A stretch of DNA of 64,000 nt, from contig NC_063049.1 in the NCBI RefSeq assembly GCF_018812025.1, positions 40,165,503-40,229,502 on the forward strand. Reading direction: 5' to 3'. The DNA comes from Megalobrama amblycephala (Eukaryota; Chordata; Actinopteri; Cypriniformes; Xenocyprididae). The notes below the pieces were generated by a model. The model made no database searches, was not told where the DNA came from, and saw only the letters and a list, made by a program, of their open reading frames with translations. Positions 45,120 to 55,709 of the stretch are shown here, piece by piece (position 1 is the first letter of the stretch; each line of letters opens with the position of its first letter). The position numbers and the translations under genes are program-made.

Positions 45120-47704
45120 AGGGGTCATATAATGCCATTTTTGTACAAGTTAATATGATTCTTTAGGGTCAAAATGAAAAGTTTGTAATATACTTTAATT
45201 AAAAATTCTCATTATTATTGTAAGAAAACACTCATTTTACCTGGTCAAAACCAGCTGTTTTCAGCAAGCCATTTCAATGCATGTGTCTTTAAATGATAAT
45301 GAGCTTTGCTCACCCCGCCCCTCTGTTCTGTGGGGCGTTTTGACACAACACACATGAGCCGTTTCTCAATATGTGTTCTTGTCTGTACTTGTGTTCTTGT
45401 GGACTTGTGAAATGTCATCAGTCGCTGTCCAAGTACTGTTCCAATTCAAAGTTCGCATCTAGCCAAGTACAGTTCAAATCCCCGGATGTGTTCTTGATCC
45501 GCCCCTTTTATCGAGGATGCATCGAGAGGTGACTTGTGCAGACTTGAGACAGCCAGGTATCCCAGAATGCATCTCACACTAACCAGCAAGCGTCAATAGT
45601 AAAGGAGAAAACCCGCATAATTTAAACATTTTACTGTTATTATGTCATGATATGTAGTTTTAAGAGTTTTTCAGGCGAGAATGTGGTTTAAAGCTCAAAT
45701 TTGTGGTTTATTGATAAAGATATCGCCTTTCTGAAAATTTAATCTGACATTGTCGGAGTTGTGAGATCCAGGCGATCACTGGACGCTCAGCGCTCATGTA
45801 CCCAGCCGAGAGCAGCCTTACCTCGGCTAATCCTTCTGACGTTTGCCGCTGGCTCCGTTTTGGGTGAGGGCAACGTGACGTTTCATAACTTTATATATGG
45901 CTATTTAACTTTTGTATCATACTAAAGCGCTGATTTTATACGCTTGACTGAATTGTTTGCTTTATTTCTTATTGTACATTCTTATACCTTTATAATGGCT
46001 ACTATTGATCACTAAAACTGACATTTAACAAAAAGAGACAGGGTTGTGTTTTATGTTATAGCCTATTTCATTTCATTACAGTGAAGATAATCTGAGATTG
46101 CACAAATAGTATTATGTTTAATATTTCTGAAATATATACGAAAAGAGGCGGGGTTGTTTAATATTTCGTTTTGTTAAATGTATGCAGACATTGCAGATAA
46201 TCAATCACTCTTTGCCTGAAGCTATTAATATGTTTTTGTTTGTTTGTTTTTTAAATAAAACGAAAAGAGGGAGAGTGGCGTTTTATAACACATTTCGTTT
46301 TATTGTTGGCTAAAATATACATACAGAGATAACCAGAGAAGCCAGAGCAAGCTGAGTGACGTTATCAAGTACGCTGCTCTTCAATTTGCAGAATCTCCGG
46401 ACTTGTGTTCTCTCGTCCACGGGAGTGCGTTCTCCTGAGTCGAACTTGCCAAGTCCTAACTACCAAGGACGCAAGTCTGAACTTTGCAAACTTGGTTTTG
46501 AGAAACGCCTAAGGAGTATTGTCTTCACAACAGCTGAGGGTATATTTTGGAGAAAGAATGGCAGCGGGAGTCTCTGAGGACACATCTGTGCAACCGTATC
46601 AATTTGAACCGGAGTCGGAGTCGGACCTGGAACAAGATGATGGCCCCGACGAAGTTCGATAATTAAGGCTCGAATAGGACGTTTCTGAATGGTTGGTTAA
46701 TGTAATGTCACTTTGATCTGTCTTTGCATGTACTGGCAGGGTAGCGTAGTGAGATACGAACGTGTTTACTGATGTATACGTTAGTTCATTAACAGATTGA
46801 TGTTACAGCTAATGGTCATGAAAACCTTTCTTTGGTAAATGTAGGCTTGTCAGTGATAAGTGATTCATGCAGCAATAACTGTTACAACATGATTTTTTTT
46901 TTTTTTTTTGACATTACTTCTTAATCAGTAACAGGCACCGTTACAAACCATCTACAAAAGCTTAGTGTAGTGTTACCACGATAACTTTACCACCTGCGTA
47001 CACAGTTTGTAATAACACAATAACCATAATGCGATGTTCATTATAAACGTGGGATTATGAATTATATTGAGAACGTCGTATATAGAAAGCATACCGTAAT
47101 GTACTCTGAGTGTAAACTTTAGTCGCATTCATCGTGAAGCGTGCAAGCGATTTGCAAAGATTAATATAAAGGTTAATAAAACGTTACACTCACTTCTTCT
47201 GGAGGTGCAGCAGGAACACGAATAGTTGGTACCGATCCTTTTTTCAGGAGCAGCTTCTTAGCAAAACCTGCTTTATACTGACCCTCGTTTAAATGATTCA
47301 CGCAAACATGAAAGCTTTGACGTTGATCGGGGGGGATATTCCCTTCGAAAATGAAACTCAGCCACTGCGTCTTCAGTGGTTCGGATTTAGGAACATCAAA
47401 ATGACTGCTGTGTTCGTTATTACACCCAAGAACAGAACACCACAATCGCTTAGACGCCATTCTGCTCCAGCGTATCAACAATGGCTCGCTTAGGGCGGGT
47501 CTGTGTTGAAACGCTGCTGTCAATTAACAATCGTGGGCGGGGCGTCTGACCGTGTGACGTCATACGGTCAGACGGCTCAGTGGAAAACATATAAAGAGAT
47601 TAAAAAAAAAAACACTGGATGGATTTTTATCATTAGATGGTTGTGTACAGGCACTGCCAACACACATCAACTTATAAAAGTGCATGTACCATTATATGAC
47701 CCCT
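45120..47704. mobile_element. Kolobok-like element, 2585 bp, TTAA duplication, two captured or residual exons
   Basis: The ends are aggggtcatataatg and cattatatgacccct, each beside TTAA (45116-45119 and 47705-47708). A + strand leader exon starts at ATG 46558-46560 (MAAGVSEDTSVQPYQFEPES), and a minus-strand THAP exon lies at 47194-47460. About 45361-46509 looks like a nested MITE: it begins cgtttctcaatatg and ends ttttgagaaacg. The transposase body is missing, so this is an internal-deletion derivative. THAP zinc fingers and TTAA targets are known for Kolobok transposons. Confidence 0.7.
47194..47460 (-). CDS. THAP-type zinc-finger exon inside the Kolobok-like element
   Basis: The exon runs from ATG at 47458-47460 to a strong donor (gaa then gtgagt, exon end 47194), 89 codons in phase 0. 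It shows the THAP C2CH pattern: WCSVLGC for the first Cys pair, W33 with the SFIF core, HVCVNHL for the distal Cys and His, and the GSVPTI end that replaces the usual AVPT box. No further exon was found downstream on the minus strand within the element, so it would be a DNA-binding domain without a catalytic part, or the first exon of a chimeric transcript. Confidence 0.6.
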
Positions 47705-47974
47705 TTAAGCTTAACCATAATCAGTTTAAAGATTTATTTTTGGGGAAATTTTTGTCTTTTGTTATGACAGGATAGGCATCATCTTCACTGCCTTTGATAT
47801 CCCACAATCCTGTGCTTTCCATTCGTGACAGTAAAGATAAAGACAAATAAATATGGTGTGTAAAAGCTGTGGTTGCTGGTTAGTTTGTGTGTAAATGTAC
47901 ATTTTTGTCCAACGTTTTTCACTTCTGATATTATTTCTAGTGAGAAATTAGTAAAAATATGCTCTACTCAATAA

Positions 47975-48470
47975 AAATGTGGCAATAGATTACACACAAT
48001 ATTATTAATTAAATTTAACATAAGAATTGAGTTAGATTTATCAAATTAATTCCTTAAAAGTCAACCATTTAAAATGTATAAAATTAGCAAGCACCATTAC
48101 AAAAACCACAAACTGACATAAAAAGCAAAGAGTCAAACTGCCCGACTAAATATAACACTGATCACAATAATGGTGACCAAACATTTTCAATAAAATCAAC
48201 ATCAACATCTAAACCTCTGTTAATTCTTGTGTTTCTCTTTCCTTTAGTGATTCTGCTTGTTATCATCAGGTGTCTTCAATGTTGGCAATAAAAAATAAAG
48301 AGTTCTTAATTCATCTTTGACGTCTGTCTGTTATTCATATATTTTTATTTAAATTTTACTCATTTTAAATGGTTATCATTTAAGGAATTAATTTGATTAA
48401 TTCGAACTCAATTCTATTTGTTAAATTTAATTAATAATATTGCTTGTAATCTCTTGCCAACATTTTTTTT
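47975..48470. mobile_element. MITE with about 100-bp terminal inverted repeats
   Basis: The arm at 47978-48080 (caatattattaattaaattt, ggaattaa-type blocks, ccatttaaaatg) is inverted at 48362-48465 (cattttaaatggt, aaggaattaatttgat, aaatttaattaataatattg). Copy 1 lacks it at 25775-25810. The interior has an ATG-poor sequence without a gene. Confidence 0.65.
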
Positions 48471-48623
48471 TCGCTCTACTTTGCTGTAGATCATTAAACC
48501 ATTACGCTACCTCAGAAGTCTGTCCGAAATCATTTTCGTTAGGTACCTTTGTGCGTAAAAGCTGCCTGCAAAGTCATTGCTCATAAGGCAGTAAGGCAAC
48601 GAGTCAGCTGCTTAAGTGTTTGG

Positions 48624-49468
48624 ATGAAGCCACAATCTTATCCACCTTCTTCATACACCCCATGACACTTTGCGTGAATTATGGGAGAAACGTCTGTGAA
48701 ACTGTAAACAATCAGCAAAAGGTTCACTTCATGAACACAATAATAAGCATTTTCTAAAACTGGATACAATGAGATGACATTATTCTATTCACCCTTCAAC
48801 CGTCAAACATTAAACTATCCACTAGATGGTGCTGTACACTCATCAATATCAGTTCTTTCACTAAAAACTGTTTCAGATGCTTTGGGTATAAAGTCTATTA
48901 AATAACCACTGTTAGAAACTAAATACTAAATATTTACTAATGAAGTCAATGTACTTATAAGTAAAAATCTCCAACATAAAAAGGTGTGATAAAGGTGCCC
49001 TAATGATAATATCATCACTTACATCACAGATGTGATATAGTTATCAGAAAATGGGGGTTAATTCTGTAACTTGTGCGACCTCCAGCCAACAACCATCTAC
49101 CTCCTGTTATTTCCTTGGTGTAAAGATTCACATTCAAATTCAACCCACTACAAACAGACATCACAGTGTAGTATCTTGTAAACAAATAATCGAAGCATAC
49201 GGTGTACACACTGCCAGCATGTGATTTAAAAACAACAGTAGGATATATTGTTTCTGCACTCGTGGATATTTTATATGATGGGTTTTTTATAGTAATTACT
49301 TATTTTTGTGTTTGTCAAATGGGTTTATCCTACTGCAAAAAGCCATGGTAAAGTCATTTGGCTGTCGTGAAGTGCTTGGCCTTTACCCTATTTCCTGCTC
49401 TTAATGCTTGTCACTGTAGCATTTGGCATGTATAAAATTTGTGGTTAAACATTTTTCTCATTTTATAG
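48624..49468. other. Unique non-coding stretch right of the segmental duplication
   Basis: Similarity to copy 1 ends at about 48624. AT-rich sequence follows, with no repeat structure or coding signal I can support. Confidence 0.4.
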
Positions 49469-49612
49469 CTCCTGGGCGTATATTTACTACAGAGGTCCAC
49501 TGAAAAGGCTACTGGGAAGAAAAATAGGATTTATGAGATGAGATCATCAACCTTTGTTCTCCTGGCATTTCTGAGGCCAATCATACACTGTGTTGTCCAA
49601 CTTGTCAAACAG
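49469..49612 (+). CDS. Candidate internal exon, gene unrecognised
   Basis: After an acceptor (tctcattttatag) a 144-nt open segment encodes LLGVYLLQRSTEKATGKKN and then STFVLLAFLRPIIHCVVQLV before a modest donor (caggtgaca). It looks helix-forming. The only nearby candidate continuation, 49784-49849 (WNIESEYTDLEMGSFDLD before gtaagt), does not match in phase. It may pair with the exon at 52199. Chance cannot be excluded. Confidence 0.3.
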
Positions 49613-49901
49613 GTGACATCTTTGACACACTTTGTAGGTTATTTGTATTAGATCAAAGCCATTTTATAGTAACATATGAATATTACTTTATATCATATGT
49701 CATATTATATTGAGTGGTGTTGCATTTAGCTATTAAAAACTCCTAACTCTAAATATTAATTTACAATTTTTGCTTAAATGAAGGATGGAATATAGAGTCA
49801 GAATATACAGACTTGGAGATGGGCTCTTTTGACTTAGACCAGTAAGTAACCTTAGTAAACTAAACTTTTTATTTATATTATTTATTTGTTTGTTTCTTTG
49901 T

Positions 49902-49933
<32 letters not shown>

Positions 49934-50564
49934 AACACTTTTGTTCATTTAGGACTCAAATTGTCAAATTCACTCAAATTGTTAAACTGACTCGAATTAG
50001 GACTCAAATTGTTCAAAAGTGACAGTAAAGACTATTTCCACCATCTCCAGCTGAATCAATCAATTTTAATATATTCTGAGATATAATTGTCTTCAGGTGA
50101 AGTTTTACACTTTAATTTGGCATTATAAGGTCATGAAGCTGAAATGTGCTGTGTTTTGATTTTTTCCACTAATTTTGCTATACAAAATCATATTTTTTTT
50201 AACTGTTTAAAAACCAAAAACTTTTTTATAAATGTCAACTATTTCTAACTACTTTCAAATAAATGCTGTTCTTTTGAACTTTCTATTCATCAAAGAATCT
50301 TGAAAAAATATAAAAAGCTGGCATAAAACGGAAGTTGCGATAGTCTTTTCTTCCTTATTGTTACGTATATCCAAGTGAAACTGCAAGAAAAAAAAAATGA
50401 TGGATGGATGGATGGTTGTGGTTTGCAATTGGTGGATTTCACGTGAGTGACAGGTTGTCCCACCCTCCCGCCAGTAAACACATTATCAGAGAAGACAAAA
50501 AATGTCTGAATAAAGTGATAAATGAATAACGTACTCTACGGAGCCCCTAAAGGAACATAGTTAA

Positions 50565-51309
50565 AGGATTAGTCCACTTTTAAATACACTTTTCCTGATA
50601 AATTTACTCACCCCCATGTCATCCAAGATGTTCATGTCTTTCTTTCGTCAGTCGAAAAGAAATGAAGGTTTTTGAGGAAAACATTCCAGGATTATTCTCC
50701 TTACAGTGGATTTCAATGGCTACCAACAGATTGAAGGTCAAAATTACAGTTTCAGTGCAGCTTCAAGGGCTTTAAACGATACCAGATGAGTAATAAGGGT
50801 CTTATCTATAGCGAATCGATCGGTCATTTTCGAAAAAAATACAACCGTTTATGCTTTATAAACAAAATATCGCCTTGAACGTACTTTCCGCTTCTGCATT
50901 CTTCATAACGCTTACAATGAATGTCCTACGCCTTCCCTATTCAAGTTACGAAAAAAAAAAAAAAACTGGCGCCGCGTTCATTCCGTAAGTAGAATAGGGA
51001 AGGCGTAGAACATTCAGCGTAAGCGTTATGAAGAATGCGGAAGCGGAAAGTACGATTCGATTCGCTAGATAAGACCCTTATTACTCATCTGGTATCGTTT
51101 AAAGCCCTTGAAGCTGCACTGACACTGTAATTTTGACCTTCAATCTGTTGGTAGCCATTGAAATCCACTGTAAGGAGAATAATCCTGGAATGTTTTCCTC
51201 AAAAACCTTCATTTCTTTTCGACTGACGAAAGAAAGACATGAACATCTTGGATGACATGGGGGTGAGTAAATTTATCAGGAAAAGTGTATTTAAAAGTGG
51301 ACTAATCCT
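50565..51309. mobile_element. Near-perfect palindromic DNA element, 745 bp, TTAA flanks
   Basis: It starts aggattagtccactttta and ends taaaagtggactaatcct, beside TTAA at 50561-50564 and 51310-51313. The arms stay complementary for over 300 bp, meeting around a poly(A) run near 50947-50962 (ctacgccttccctattcaag against gaatagggaaggcgtag). It has no coding potential. A decayed arm of the same family is at 28130-28293. Confidence 0.8.
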
Positions 51310-52198
51310 TTAAGCTTGTTGCGGTAGTCGGTTACATTACAGTACATCAGATTTCACTTATCACGTGAAGATAGTAAGGAGAGATGACTGACAAGACGAT
51401 GTCGGAGGATTTGGTGCACAACAGATCCTGAGCATCATTGACAAATATCTTCTCTTGAAAAAAATGCAATCAGTACCGCCACTCCCTATACACAGTGTGC
51501 GTGTGATTGCGAATTGGAACGCAAAAGTAAAAAGCGAGTGTGTGTTCAAAATCCTGCACAAATTATACACAATAAAATTACCCAACTATATAATTGTGAG
51601 AGAATGCAAAAGCATTGAAATATTTTTTTTTTCTCCCATCTCATATTTTTTCCATCACCATGTCCCTTTAGGGGCTCAGTAGATTGCGTTATTTCCTTTC
51701 CGAACATAGTATTTGGCTAAGGGCACATCCCTAATTGTGAGCATAAGTTTGCCTCAAACAAGAAGCACTTAATTTAAATATATCTAGTAACAAATAAGCT
51801 TTTAAAAGAATGATCATTTACTCATCATCATGTCATTCCTAACATGTATTCAAACTTCCTTCTTTTGTGTTTCACCGAAGACATAAATAAAAACAATATT
51901 TACATTTTTGGGCGACTGTCCCTTTAAGAGCTTTACATGTTCTCACATGGCCAAAAATACACTTCTAACAATCATGCAAGTTTGGAAACTGTTTGTTATG
52001 TGGCCATAACTCTTTCTGTCCAGGTGTCTGACATCAGATAAGCGATGTCTTCCATCCATAACTGTTTCACTTCTGACCAGTCAGGAAAACAGCCACAGAA
52101 AGTCCAAGTGTCCATTTCCTGTCCTCATCGCATCTAAACTAGCACAATGCGTATTTAATTACGTAACACAGGCATTTCTTTTTATGTGTTTTTCCTAG
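51310..52198. other. Non-coding stretch with MITE remnant
   Basis: It holds a fragment at 51825-51930 ending ttttgggcgactgtccctt, related to 28640-28672. From 52025 a + strand frame (CLTSDKRCLPSITVSLLTSQ onward) is open to 52198 and reaches the next exon in phase, but the possible donor at 52148 would leave an intron of only 52 bp. Confidence 0.35.
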
Positions 52199-52405
52199 GA
52201 GCGTGTGTATACGCTGGTCCTGTATGTTTCTGCACTTGTGACGCTGCATATCTCAGGGATGAGGCCATCCGAGGGGAACCTTTGGAAAATGACACAGAGA
52301 CTGATAGATGTGTTTGCTGTGGCACCAGGCAAAGAAAGGCTGACTACCGCCTGCCTGCTTTTTCTCAGCAAACTGAATGTTGTTCTCATGCATCACCACT
52401 ATTAG
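52199..52405 (+). CDS. Candidate terminal exon, gene unrecognised
   Basis: A good acceptor (gtgtttttcctag) is followed by ERVYTLVLYVSALVTLHISG, then MRPSEGNLWKMTQRLIDVF and TTACLLFLSKLNVVLMHHHY before TAG at 52403-52405. Codon choice (CTG, GTG, AAC, GCC) is coding-like against an AT-rich background. The sequence suggests a helical C-terminus. I do not recognise the family. It is on the same strand as gpbar1 and 3.3 kb upstream of its coding exon. Confidence 0.4.
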   Translation, partial: ERVYTLVLYVSALVTLHISGMRPSEGNLWKMTQRLIDVFAVAPGKERLTTACLLFLSKLNVVLMHHHY

Positions 52406-52689
52406 AGTACAGTAGAAGCTGTGCAGTCTGAATATGTACAGTAAGTAATGAATGTGCATTTCAAATTGCACCCAAAAATGAACATTTTGTCATCATCTTC
52501 TCACCACCATTTTGTTTTGTTAAATTCAAACCAAAATTCAATTACAAAATGACAGATTTTAGACAAGTCACACCAGGTTTGACGCACTGACAGCAATTGC
52601 CATTTTTCATGTCACATAGAACAAGTGAACAATGACCTAATTTTTCATATCATATAGCTTCAGAAGATTTGAAATATAGTGCCGGGCTC

Positions 52690-53345
52690 ATATGAACTAT
52701 ATTTATGATACTTTAATGGTGTATTTTTGTCCCTTTTGGAAGTATAAACTAATGTTCAAAAATTTGCGGTCAGTAAGATTTAGTTTTTACAAGAAATTAT
52801 TTACTTTCATTCATCAAGAACGCATTAAATTGATCAAAAGTGACAGTAAGGACATTTATAATGTTATAAAAGATTTATATTTCAAATAAAACCTGTTCTT
52901 TTAAACTTTCTACTCATGAAAGAATCCTGAAAACAGTGCATCACAGTTTCCACAAAAATATTAAGCAGTTTTCAACATGTTTCTTGAGCATCAAGTCAGC
53001 ATATTAGAATGATTTTTTAAGGATCGTGTGACACTGAAGACTGGAGTAATGATGCTGAAAATACAGCTTTGCATCATAGGAATAAATTACATTTTAAAAT
53101 ATATTAGAATATACAAATTTTAATCATCTTTCACAATACTACTGTTTTTTACTGTATTTTTGATCAAACAAATACAGCCTTATTGAGCATAATTTTATTG
53201 AATATTGGAAAGAACAGCTCTTACATTTTTCCTAACATCTCATTTTGTTTTTCACAGAAGAAAGAAGAAATTACAGGTTTGGAATGACATAAGGATGAGC
53301 AAATGACAAATTCTTAATTTTTTTGTGAACTAACCCATTAATTTA
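52690..53345. repeat. Common cyprinid hAT-type repeat inserted in a MITE remnant
   Basis: About 52750-53200 matches 57402-58465 in the complementary order of blocks (cattctaatatgctgattt-like words, cagtgtcacatgatcctt-like words, cattactccagt). The flanks at 52470-52560 and 53210-53340 carry a typical MITE end (aggtttggaatgacataagg). No gene is seen. Confidence 0.45.
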
Positions 53346-53689
53346 ATTAAAAATAGAACACTTAATGAAATGTTATAGTATATTCTACTGCCTAGAAGTA
53401 GTACAGATGTTATGTGCTGCACTCTCTTTTTAGTTTATACTAGTTGTACAAACTACCTCTTAAATGTAATTAAACTTTGTCCATTTTTATGATAGAAATA
53501 TACAGTTAGATATCAGCATTGCATGTTTCCAAGCCTCCCACATCTATCTCATAAATTGAGTGTAAACTGTGGCTTCCTGAGTTGAAATACCTCTCTTGAT
53601 GCTTCACGGCCGAAGTCAGAATGAGGTCACTGTCTCTTTAAGAAGCATCCTGCTCGAGCTCTTGCTCTTTGACTACTGTGAACTCAAAT

Positions 53690-53832
53690 CTCCGTCCGCA
53701 AAATCCTGGTGAGAGGAGAGGAACACAGAAGAGTTCACATGTGAGAGGAGCCTCACAGGATCACTGATTCACACATGGCTGGAACATCTTATGCAAGTCT
53801 ACTGTATGAAGATTAACAACTTTATTTGTAAG
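53690..53832 (+). other. gpbar1: 5' non-coding exon of gpbar1 (predicted) with a short uORF
   Basis: A segment with moderate GC content ends at ttgtaag before a strong donor (gtgagt, 53833). The coding exon has its acceptor ttttcag ending at 55642. The transcription start is not defined; no TATA box is seen. An upstream ATG at 53775 opens a 13-codon frame (MAGTSYASLLYED) ending at TAA 53814-53816. Zebrafish and mammalian GPBAR1 genes have an intron in the 5' UTR, which supports this arrangement by analogy. Confidence 0.45.
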
Positions 53833-55642
53833 GTGAGTTTTTGGCAGACATGTTTCTTTTAGTTTCACTGTCTCGTTTAAATCTGCCGAAGCATTTCAAG
53901 TGCACTGGGATACAGAAGTCTGATTTCACTACTTGAATTGCATTTTTTAATTGAAAATATTTTTTTTGCATTATCAACGTAATAATTTAGGTAAAAAAAA
54001 AAAAACAGAATGGCTTAGTATTTGTAGTATTTCAATTTTATATCTGTAATTGATTAATATGATTAGATTGTTTGTGCTGATTTCCAGTGAGTGAATCATT
54101 ATCTTCAAGGGAAAAGTAAAATGAAACACCAAATTCAACAGAAAGCATCATTGGACTTTTACACATTGAATGAGGAGGAAAGTTTGCTTGGTGCAAGTGA
54201 TGGATATTTGATAGCGGTCATGCCACCATTGTTTAATACAAATGGAAACATGAACCTTTATGAATATTTGAACATTAGCTGGATACAGTTGTGCAGCACT
54301 GGCTTATTAAGACCTGCAAGAAATGTTATCTGTGATACTCTGTGGTCAGGAAGCTCTAGTTGTGGTTTTTTAATCCGAATTCTGTATCTTCACAGCATCC
54401 AGCATTAGAAGCTAGAGTAATTTTGAGTGACATCTGTGCATCATGATAAAAAAAAACTGTCTGATTTACTAGTTGTTTTGACCAGTGAAAAGGTAAAATG
54501 CTTAAAGATATGGGATTCAAACTGATCAGATGTTAAAGGCATGAAAATTCATATTATTTAATGACCCTCATATTGTTCCAAACCCACATGTTGTTGTTTT
54601 AGTAGAATATTTAGCAATTTCACAGCTTCGCTGGTGGAAAAGATTATCAGCATCTTCTATTCCTCACACCAATTTATTGCATGACAATGTATAAATTATT
54701 AAATACAAAAAATATATATTAAATTATATAAAACTTTAAAAAATGTAAACAATCTATACAGTCAAACCAAAAATTATTTAGACATTTTTGATATTTTTGA
54801 TATATTTTTACAAGTGGGTGCAGGACACTATAGTTCATTCTTGTAAGTGAGGATAGCAAAATAAAGTACTCATATTATACCCAAATATTCTTCATACAGT
54901 GGACTACCAGTAAAACTGATAAAAAATTTGGAACCAAAAATTATTCAGACACTTTAACCTGACCATGTTTTGCTTAAAGCCCGGGATACACTGCACAATT
55001 TTTGTTTGTCCCAGATGAAAGATTGCCATCGTGAAACAATCCTGGCGATTTCTGTGATTGTGGCTCTTAATCGGTGGTCCTATGTCGTACAGTGAGAGAG
55101 GTTCAAAGACGGCCGTTTTCCTGGTCTTGCAACCAAAGATAGCCTACAGTGTCAGAAATTCAGCATGATCAGTGATGCCAAGTTTGCAGTTTTACACTTT
55201 CACACTTTTGCTGCGGGTTGTTTTTCATGTCTGCGGGTTGAAGCAACCCCAAATAACATGTTATTTAGCCCCTGGAATTTGAATTTTACCAGGGTAACCC
55301 TGCCAAAACCCTGCCCTGTTTTTGGGTGGGTTTTGTTGTAAAAAACCCTGATTGTAATGACACTAAAATAACACTGTTATAACATCTATTTAACACAGAA
55401 ATAGATGAATGCATATAAATTCGGAATGAAATGAAGGTGAGTAAATCATGAGAGTTTTCATGTTTTTGTGTGACCTATTCCTTTAATTCATTTCGGGTGG
55501 GTCAGATGTTAACTCTCACTCTGTCTTACATAAAAAGGAAGTAAAACAAACTGGTAGCACAGAGATGAACGATCATGTCTCCAAGCAACTGAACTGATAT
55601 ATTAGGCAAGACCTGTTTACTACATTTTTCTTATGTTTTCAG
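53833..55642 (+). other. Predicted 5' UTR intron of gpbar1 with repeat remnants
   Basis: It contains a Tc1/mariner-like end pair (tcaaaccaaaaattatttag near 54763 and gaaccaaaaattattcagac near 54931), a MITE-like gcccgggatacactgcac near 54979, and an open frame at 54121-54408 with no recognisable domain. Confidence 0.4.
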
Positions 55643-55709
55643 GACTCACCCTCACAGTTGATGGAGCAGGTTTAGTCTGGTTTAGTCCAGAGGGGAACAG
55701 CTCTCCATC

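Larger units (their letters stand above)
30300..48624. repeat. Segmental duplication, copy 2 (broken legumain-like gene)
   Basis: It matches 14780-25958 in promoter, exons, introns and 3' flank, with many extra insertions: the piggyBac-like element, an L2 tail, a 0.9-kb DNA transposon, an L2-like LINE with LTRs, and a Kolobok-like element. Exon 6 and its flanking intron are missing, replaced by the 38.58-42.4 kb TE block. Confidence 0.85.

Noticed and set aside
54091..54408. Frame of about 100 codons in the predicted gpbar1 intron
   Set aside because: No recognisable domain, background-like codon use, no splice support; it lies between repeat remnants.
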